Source: CAWEZN01 sp964498015 (GTDB lineage Bacteria; Zixibacteria; MSB-5A5; GN15; PGXB01). Taken from it: 17,914 nt of DNA. The stretch lies in assembly GCA_964498015.1 (NCBI GenBank), contig CAZCFT010000050.1, positions 1 to 17,914 of the forward strand, written 5' to 3'. Within the stretch, counting starts at the first letter, position 1, and the number at the start of each line of letters is the position of its first letter. Below the pieces are notes generated by a model. The model did not search any database, was not told the DNA's origin, and saw only the letters and a list, made by a program, of their open reading frames with translations. A program made the position numbers and the translations under genes. Positions 13,009 through 17,914 of the stretch are shown here, one piece after another.

Positions 13009-13881
13009 TCACTTCATCGCTTTTTGCAAGGGAAATCGGGTTGGAAAGCGAAAGAAACTCCCGTCGCCATATTCTTTTAATTGCTGTTTCAGTTCTGCAA
13101 GGTTAAACCAGATTCGTTTGGTAATCGGCCACGGGCGGGCAACTATAAAGGCGTGGGCAGGATTTCCTCCCCATCCTGCCAGATATAATGTTTCTCCCTT
13201 CTTATTGGCGCAGACATCAAGAATCACGGCCGCATGGCCGGTGGAATCAGGGGCATCCTTCTGGAATTGAATATAAATTGCCCCGGGGGTTATTTCTGAT
13301 TCAGTTATCGGTACGAGATTCCTGCGGAGTGATTTGTTGTCATTTTGGGTGATGACAAATTGAAGATAGCGATGATATTCTTGATCAGAAGCTTCTCTTT
13401 TTGGGCCATCTCTATGGGCCAATTGCTGAGCGGAGTTATAATAGTACTCACCGTTAAGCCATTTGTCAAATGTCACGGTATCACCTTGGTTAAGAATTAT
13501 TGGAAAATCGCCAAGCTTGTTGGAAGCTCTCAAAAACTCCGCCATAAGTTGCAGGGGGATATCGGCATCCCGCTGATTTGAGGTCGCAACGCCGAAATCA
13601 ATGACAGCGGTCACTGAGTCCGCGCTCATTATGGCCTGATTGTCCCAGCGAGCCACCCGTCTTCCCGCCGGGCAAAGAGGGAGGTTGGTTATCCAGGTTT
13701 GAAACATATCCATTTTTTTGATTGGATATCTGTCGAAACCTTCCGGAGAATCGATTCTTATGAGCGTCCGATCCGGGTTATACTCCATTGAAAATGGGTA
13801 GAGAGCTGAAGGGGCCTGTGAAAATGCCGAGAAAGCGATTATGGTAAAGAGCAGGAATGATGCAACACCTATCTTTTTCAT
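13009..13881 (-). CDS. Exported DUF4846-domain protein
   Basis: A 290-residue protein with a clear signal peptide (M-K-K-I-G-V-A-S-F-L-L-F-T-I-I-A-F-S-A-F-S, cleavage near S-A-F-S-Q). The rest matches the DUF4846 pattern: I-D-S-P-E-G-F-D-R-Y (about 43-52), W-I-T-N-L-P-L (about 62-68), A-V-I-D-F-G-V (about 91-97), the F-D-K-W-L-N-G-E block and a late G-H-A-A-V-I-L-D-V-C with L-A-G-W-G-G-N-P-A-H. DUF4846 proteins are periplasmic or outer-membrane proteins of unknown function, mostly in Bacteroidota and related phyla; the G-H-A-V and N-P-A-H parts recall a cysteine-peptidase/NlpC-like fold but no catalytic Cys is evident. The ATG has GAGG six bases upstream. It is followed by the beta-helix gene. 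Confidence 0.78.
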   Translation of the reverse strand: MKKIGVASFLLFTIIAFSAFSQAPSALYPFSMEYNPDRTLIRIDSPEGFDRYPIKKMDMFQTWITNLPLCPAGRRVARWDNQAIMSADSVTAVIDFGVATSNQRDADIPLQLMAEFLRASNKLGDFPIILNQGDTVTFDKWLNGEYYYNSAQQLAHRDGPKREASDQEYHRYLQFVITQNDNKSLRRNLVPITESEITPGAIYIQFQKDAPDSTGHAAVILDVCANKKGETLYLAGWGGNPAHAFIVARPWPITKRIWFNLAELKQQLKEYGDGSFFRFPTRFPLQKAMK

Positions 13882-13951
13882 TCACGACCTCACATTAGTG
13901 AAATAATTGAACCAATTTTATCAATCTGACTACTTATACAAAATTGTTCCT

Positions 13952-14596
13952 TTATAATTTATCTAAGGCACGGGCAAATTTGCTTTTTTTTTGAAAAACA
14001 AGGGGGATTCCCAGGGTCAAGAAAAGTTCCGATATTTTCTTTATGGCTCCATCATAATGGCTCCGTTCGCCCAACTCTACCTCCAACTCATAATCTGTCG
14101 AGCCGTCAGCGAAAATTGTCCTGTCGATTTCGAAATTTAGCGTTGAGTCATCGCTCGTGAAGGCGGCTTCTATCCGATAATTAATAAATTGAACACGGCA
14201 GTTCGCGACATTGAACGATGCATATAGTTTCAAAACATCAGAGATTGCCGAATCTTCAATATCGGAAAACAAAAAACCGCGCTTAATAAATTTTGAGGCT
14301 TTGGCGGAAGATAAATATGCCGTCAGTTCCGGCCGGATTACCATATTTTCCGTAATTATTTCCGACGGACCTTTGGCCGTCAGTTCTGCCTTATCTTTCT
14401 CCAACCTGATTCGCAATGCCCATCCTGAGTCCGCCAGTTTCCAATCATCGGTGTCAAAAAAATAATTTTCCTGTCTTATTTCGTCGCTCTTTTGAGCAAA
14501 ATACCTGAGTAATTGGCGGTAGATAGCCTCATTTTGAAGATCAATTTTTATTTCGATTTCTTGCTGAGGCATATAAGGTTTTGCTGGACGGTTCAT
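13952..14596 (-). CDS. CYTH-domain protein (class IV adenylate cyclase / triphosphatase-like)
   Basis: A protein of 214 residues with CYTH features: the E-I-E-I-K-I signature strand near the start (about 13-18), Y-F-F-D-T-D-D-W-K-L (about 45-54), A-L-R-I-R-L-E-K-D-K-A-E-L-T-A-K-G (about 60-76) and a late E-L-E-V-E-L-G. The acidic and basic residues of the tunnel are kept, so it is probably active. Members hydrolyse triphosphates (thiamine triphosphate, inorganic triphosphate) or act as CyaB-type adenylate cyclases; the choice cannot be made here. The frame is open to a GTG at 14674, but a palindrome occupies 14643-14678, so the first ATG (14596) or the ATG at 14572, directly before P-Q-Q-E-I-E-I-K, is more likely. 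No clear ribosome site precedes any of them. Confidence 0.8.
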   Translation of the reverse strand: MNRPAKPYMPQQEIEIKIDLQNEAIYRQLLRYFAQKSDEIRQENYFFDTDDWKLADSGWALRIRLEKDKAELTAKGPSEIITENMVIRPELTAYLSSAKASKFIKRGFLFSDIEDSAISDVLKLYASFNVANCRVQFINYRIEAAFTSDDSTLNFEIDRTIFADGSTDYELEVELGERSHYDGAIKKISELFLTLGIPLVFQKKSKFARALDKL

Positions 14597-14642
14597 GGGG
14601 GACAGGATGCTTAGGGTGAATTTCACTCCCCCCCGTTGAATA

Positions 14643-14678
14643 ATTTGCAGTGGCGTCTCGTGAGACGCCACCACAAAT
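14643..14678. repeat. Long palindromic hairpin between secF and the CYTH gene
   Basis: A 10-bp perfect stem, GTGGCGTCTC (14650-14659) with GAGACGCCAC (14662-14671), has only a 2-base loop. It is extended, after a 2x2 mismatch (CA/CA), by ATTTG/CAAAT. On the minus strand it lies 23 bp after the secF stop and is followed by TTATT, so it may act as a terminator or mRNA 3' stabiliser; such compact palindromes are often interspersed repeats. Confidence 0.6.
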
Positions 14679-14700
14679 CCCGCTTTATTTCATAAATTAT

Positions 14701-15624
14701 CTATTTAAACCGCCTCGGTGAGTGAGCCTCCCATTCGATCACAATCGGGCTGGCAACAAATATTGATGAATAGGTGCCAATGACAACCCCCATTATCATC
14801 GCCAGCGCAAAATCGCGAAGCACCTCGCCGCCGAAAAGAAACAAAATCACAACTACAGTCATCACCGTTATTGAAGTCATAATTGTGCGGGAGAGCACTT
14901 CGTTAATCGACCGATTAACGGTGGAGACAAACTCCCCTTTCTTGCGAAACTTCCTCAAATTCTCCCGGATTCGGTCGTACACAACAACCGTATCCGTCAA
15001 AGAATATCCCGCAAGAGTCAGCAATGCTGTAACCACAAGAAGAGTAATTTCCTTGTCAAATAAATAAAATATCCCCAGCACAGCCAGCACATCATGAAAA
15101 GTGGCAATCGTAGCGGCTACCCCGGAACGGAAATCGAATCGGAGGCCGATGTAAATTATCATCCCGAGAACTGAAATCAAAATCGCCCACCGGGCGCTTC
15201 TTTTCAGAGATTCTCCTACCGCCGGGCCGATGGTATGTTCGGAATCTTTCGTAAATTTATTACCGACAAAGGCTTCGGCTATTATTCGCTGAAGCTTATC
15301 GATAGCCTTTTCTCCGCCTGACACGGTTTCTTTGACACGAATGATATATGAGTTCGGAGAATCATGTCTGTCAACTCTTTGAATCGAGGCTTCAGGGAAT
15401 CCGCCGGCATTGACCGCGTTGCGAAGCTGGCTGACATTAATTGCCTGCTCGAAACTTCCCTGAATCATCGTGCCGCCGGCGAAATCTATCCCCATATTGG
15501 CTTTATCAAGAAGTATCATGACAAAGGCAAAGAGACCAAGCGTCACCAGAATGCTTGAAAATAGGAAGGCTTTTTTTCGTTGGCCAATAAAATCTATATG
15601 GGTTTCTTTGATTATTCTAAACAT
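14701..15624 (-). CDS. secF: Protein translocase subunit SecF
   Basis: A 307-residue inner-membrane protein of the RND/SecDF family with six predicted helices. Seen are the first helix (about 20-40), G-I-D-F-A-G-G-T (45-52, the D1/F1 motif), a periplasmic domain to about 140, and G-Y-S-L-T-D-T-V-V-V-Y-D-R-I-R-E-N (206-222), the SecF signature in the fourth helix. With SecD it uses the proton gradient to pull exported proteins through SecYEG. Its ATG has AAGGAG six bases upstream and lies 17 bp after the secD stop, so the two are one operon. Length is normal. Confidence 0.96.
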   Translation of the reverse strand: MFRIIKETHIDFIGQRKKAFLFSSILVTLGLFAFVMILLDKANMGIDFAGGTMIQGSFEQAINVSQLRNAVNAGGFPEASIQRVDRHDSPNSYIIRVKETVSGGEKAIDKLQRIIAEAFVGNKFTKDSEHTIGPAVGESLKRSARWAILISVLGMIIYIGLRFDFRSGVAATIATFHDVLAVLGIFYLFDKEITLLVVTALLTLAGYSLTDTVVVYDRIRENLRKFRKKGEFVSTVNRSINEVLSRTIMTSITVMTVVVILFLFGGEVLRDFALAMIMGVVIGTYSSIFVASPIVIEWEAHSPRRFK

Positions 15625-15641
15625 ATTCTTCTCCTTGCCGG

Positions 15642-17345
15642 TTAAATGCTAAGGGTTTTATACCCTTTGCGAATGTCAAAAATCATCTTGGTAACAACAA
15701 CCGCTGTGTAGAGCGAAATCGTAACACCCCAGAAGAGTGAAACAGCAAATCCTTTAATCGGCCCGGAGCCAAAGAGGAAAAGAGCCCCCGCTGTAATCAA
15801 AGTGGTCACGTGGCTATCAATGATGGTTAGAAGGGCCCGGTTGTATCCTGCATCTATTGACGCTCGAACTGTTTTGCCGGAATGAAGTTCCTCTCGGATT
15901 CTTTCAAATATCAGAATATTCGAGTCAACAGAAATACCGATGGTAAGAATAATTCCAGCGATACCGGGCATGGTTAAAGTTGCTCCAAGTCCGGCCATAA
16001 TTGCCAGAAGGAAAAAGATATTGAAAAGCAACCCTATATCCGCAATGAAGCCGGAAATGCGGTAATATATCCCGACAAATAAGAAAACCGCAATCAGTCC
16101 AACAATTGAGGAAACCAGCCCCTTCCTTATTGAATCCGAACCAAGGGTCGGGCCGATAACATTTTTTTCGATAATTTCCACTGGGGCGGGCAAGGCGCCG
16201 GCTTTGAGCACGATTTCCAGATTCTGAGCATCTTTTATGGTCGCTGAACCGCCCATCGTGATCTGGCCTTCATTCCGAATTTTAGAATTAATAAATGGAG
16301 CTGATTCCACTTTATTGTCAATTACAATCGCTAACGGCTTGTCAATATTGGCGCCGGTTAAACGGGCAAATGATGCCGCCGATTGACCGGAGAGGCGAAA
16401 ATCGACAGTATGCTCCTGAAATTGCCCCTTCCCAATATTGATTCTTTCCAGATTCTTCCCAAGAAATTGTACCTTGCTTTTCAATACATAGAGCCGATAA
16501 ACGTTCTGCGCCGACGCAATTTCCGCTCTTGTTGACCAGGCAAATTGGACATCGTCCGGAATCACCCTCTTCACTTCAGGCATCGCCAACATTTTTTCCA
16601 GCAGGCGACGATCCCTTTCAGCCACCATATAACCCGGCCATTGAGTATTGGTTTCCGGCCGATTCAGGAATGGCTCCAAAAATTGGGTAAAAGGCGTTTC
16701 TCCTTCAAGGGTAGCTCCTTCAGCGGCGGAGGAATCCTCACTAAGAAAATCAGCGAAAACATCTTTGGTGGTATCGCCGGCTTTTGAGGAATCCTTCGCT
16801 ATGCTTTCGGCTTTCTCTTCAGGCCTGGAAGCCCCGGTTTCGCCGGTTTTGGCCTTATTGGCGATGGCCACAATCGAATCAATTTTCTTGAGAATCAAAT
16901 TTGCATTCTCTTGAGATTCTATGAGTTTGAATTCCAGCTGGGCGGTTTGGCCGATAATATTTTCAGCCTGCGCGGCGTCGGTATATCCGGGGAGATCCAC
17001 AATTATTCTATCGTCGCCCTGTTTCTGAATGACCGGCTCGGTGACACCGGTGAAATCAACACGATTCCGGATTACCTGAATGGCGCGATCGACAGCGTCC
17101 CCTCTGGCCGATTGCTCTATCTTTTCCTTTTCGACCCGAAGAACTACATGGATGCCGCCTTTCAAATCCAACCCGAGGCGCATCGCTTTCCGCTCCAACT
17201 CCTGGGCCGAGCCCGGCTTCAGTTCTTCCATTTTCTGTTTGTCGCCCGCCGATAACGTCCAATACTGCAGAGTATTCCAGAATCCTATCATCCCAAGGAC
17301 AATAAAAATTCCCGTGACGACAAATCTCCAAGTTTGACCTTTCAT
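15642..17345 (-). CDS. secD: Protein translocase subunit SecD
   Basis: A 567-residue inner-membrane protein. One N-terminal helix (about 7-26) is followed by L-G-L-D-L-K-G-G (57-64), the P1 domain with D-D-R-I-I-V-D-L-P-G (111-120), K-A-G-A-L-P-A-P (381-388) before the helix bundle, and the SecD signature I-S-V-D-S-N-I-L-I-F-E-R-I-R-E-E (471-486). Between about 160 and 225 there is a low-complexity acidic and Ser/Thr/Ala-rich linker within the periplasmic part, common in longer SecD proteins. SecD works with SecF in the late steps of protein export. AAAGGA lies seven bases before the ATG. The usual upstream partner yajC is not directly before it; an unrecognised membrane-anchored protein gene is. 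Confidence 0.97.
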   Translation of the reverse strand: MKGQTWRFVVTGIFIVLGMIGFWNTLQYWTLSAGDKQKMEELKPGSAQELERKAMRLGLDLKGGIHVVLRVEKEKIEQSARGDAVDRAIQVIRNRVDFTGVTEPVIQKQGDDRIIVDLPGYTDAAQAENIIGQTAQLEFKLIESQENANLILKKIDSIVAIANKAKTGETGASRPEEKAESIAKDSSKAGDTTKDVFADFLSEDSSAAEGATLEGETPFTQFLEPFLNRPETNTQWPGYMVAERDRRLLEKMLAMPEVKRVIPDDVQFAWSTRAEIASAQNVYRLYVLKSKVQFLGKNLERINIGKGQFQEHTVDFRLSGQSAASFARLTGANIDKPLAIVIDNKVESAPFINSKIRNEGQITMGGSATIKDAQNLEIVLKAGALPAPVEIIEKNVIGPTLGSDSIRKGLVSSIVGLIAVFLFVGIYYRISGFIADIGLLFNIFFLLAIMAGLGATLTMPGIAGIILTIGISVDSNILIFERIREELHSGKTVRASIDAGYNRALLTIIDSHVTTLITAGALFLFGSGPIKGFAVSLFWGVTISLYTAVVVTKMIFDIRKGYKTLSI

Positions 17346-17416
17346 GGTTATTCCTTTAGCTATGGATTATAAATTATTATCAACTAAAACTAACGGGAAA
17401 ACGAAAAAAGAGGGGA

Positions 17417-17845
17417 TTAGCTGGTACCGGAAGGCTTAGCTCCAACCAGCGTAAATTCTTGGGCCTTATCGGGAGAAATGACCGCCGTGGTTGTCAACTC
17501 ATGCTGAAGATTAAGATTAAAATCTGAAGATGATTTGCATGCGTTTGACCGTCCATCAGGACGACTGCTATCAACCCCGCATCCGCCAATGACGGCAGGC
17601 GATGTGAGAAAATAGACAGGCCTTGCATCGGTATCCTCATTCTCAGCTATGGCGACATTCCCGAATGGAATATCGGATGAGCCGATACTTTGTTCATGTT
17701 CGTCAGCTCTGATCTGCGCCACACCCCTTTCAAGACCGGGGGGAATGGCGAATTCAGCTCCAAAAATGACGATGACCAACAGGCCAGCCGTGATGGCCAT
17801 CTTGCGAGCCACAAGAATTCTGCTATTTTTTATCAAAAATGCCAT
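17417..17845 (-). CDS. Unrecognised membrane-anchored or exported protein
   Basis: A 142-residue protein I do not recognise. It has a basic start (K-N-S-R-I-L-V-A-R-K), one hydrophobic segment (M-A-I-T-A-G-L-L-V-I-V-I-F-G-A, about 15-29), then a polar, Ser/Asp-rich region with C-G-V-D-S and N-A-C-K, two cysteines that might pair in the periplasm. It is not YajC, the usual neighbour of secD. The ATG at 17845 has AGGGGA six bases before it. The same frame remains open to the window edge (codons upstream read P-V-K-K-K-G-K-I-E-V-D), so a longer protein cut by the edge is possible. Separated from secD by 71 bp. Confidence 0.5.
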   Translation of the reverse strand: MAFLIKNSRILVARKMAITAGLLVIVIFGAEFAIPPGLERGVAQIRADEHEQSIGSSDIPFGNVAIAENEDTDARPVYFLTSPAVIGGCGVDSSRPDGRSNACKSSSDFNLNLQHELTTTAVISPDKAQEFTLVGAKPSGTS

Positions 17846-17858
17846 ACAAATTCCCCTC

Positions 17859-17886
17859 AATATATTTCTAATCGGCCAATTGTCAA
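17859..17886 (-). promoter_or_regulatory. Candidate promoter before the unrecognised gene
   Basis: TTGACA (17886-17881 on the minus strand) and TATATT (17864-17859) are separated by 16 bp, a near-consensus sigma-70 promoter. The predicted start would fall at about 17852, within or after the ribosome site AGGGGA (17858-17853), which would give an almost leaderless mRNA, so the assignment is doubtful. Confidence 0.3.
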
Positions 17887-17914
17887 CCTCAATCTTGCCT
17901 TTCTTCTTGACAGG

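Noticed and set aside
13952..14674. CYTH gene starting at the GTG at 14674
   Set aside because: The extra N-terminus would be encoded by a palindrome and has no family match.

Overview
The window (17.9 kb, moderate G+C) looks like chromosomal DNA of a Gram-negative, probably uncultured bacterium. O-antigen ligase-like and sedoheptulose-7-phosphate isomerase (GmhA) genes indicate lipopolysaccharide. A bacterial-type geranylgeranylglyceryl phosphate synthase and a DUF3098-like protein point to the FCB superphylum, with a Zixibacteria- or Marinimicrobia-like lineage as a guess. The taxon is inferred from gene content only.

Layout. At the left edge a promoter drives a 51-residue DUF5668-like membrane protein coupled by a TGATG overlap to a BlaI/MecI-type repressor (249-832, +). 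Everything else except a cupin gene (9592-9939, +) is on the minus strand. A DEAD-box RNA helicase (1074-2402) is followed by a tRNA cluster (2588-3291), read on the minus strand as tRNA-Val(TAC), a tRNA-Asp-like chimera, an intact tRNA-Asp(GTC), a small GIY-YIG nuclease gene and a second tRNA-Asp-like chimera. In both chimeras the anticodon arm is replaced by an 8-bp hairpin of the form CCCCGACT-loop-AGTCGGGG. The nuclease gene starts in the terminator tail of tRNA-Asp and ends inside the second chimera. This is the most unusual structure in the window.

Next comes a tightly coupled operon, recX - alaS - GGGP synthase - gmhA - O-antigen ligase (9487 down to 3596), with overlapping or nearly touching ends. 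alaS has no ATG, GTG or TTG that could give a complete protein. Its conserved N-terminus begins at an ATT codon preceded by a good Shine-Dalgarno, an infC-like rare start. Beyond the cupin gene lie a GyrI-like protein and a cysteine-rich 4Fe-4S protein (11184 down to 9986), a 0.5-kb non-coding stretch, an exported DUF4846 protein with an exported parallel beta-helix protein (13881 down to 11746), a CYTH-domain protein, and secF/secD preceded by an unrecognised membrane-anchored protein that reaches toward the right edge.

How the genes work together. The operon joins DNA-repair control (RecX), translation (AlaRS) and envelope lipid/LPS steps (GGGP synthase, GmhA, ligase). SecDF supports protein export, consistent with the exported proteins beside it. 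The tRNA block looks like a small tRNA-associated mobile or gene-conversion unit rather than ordinary housekeeping.
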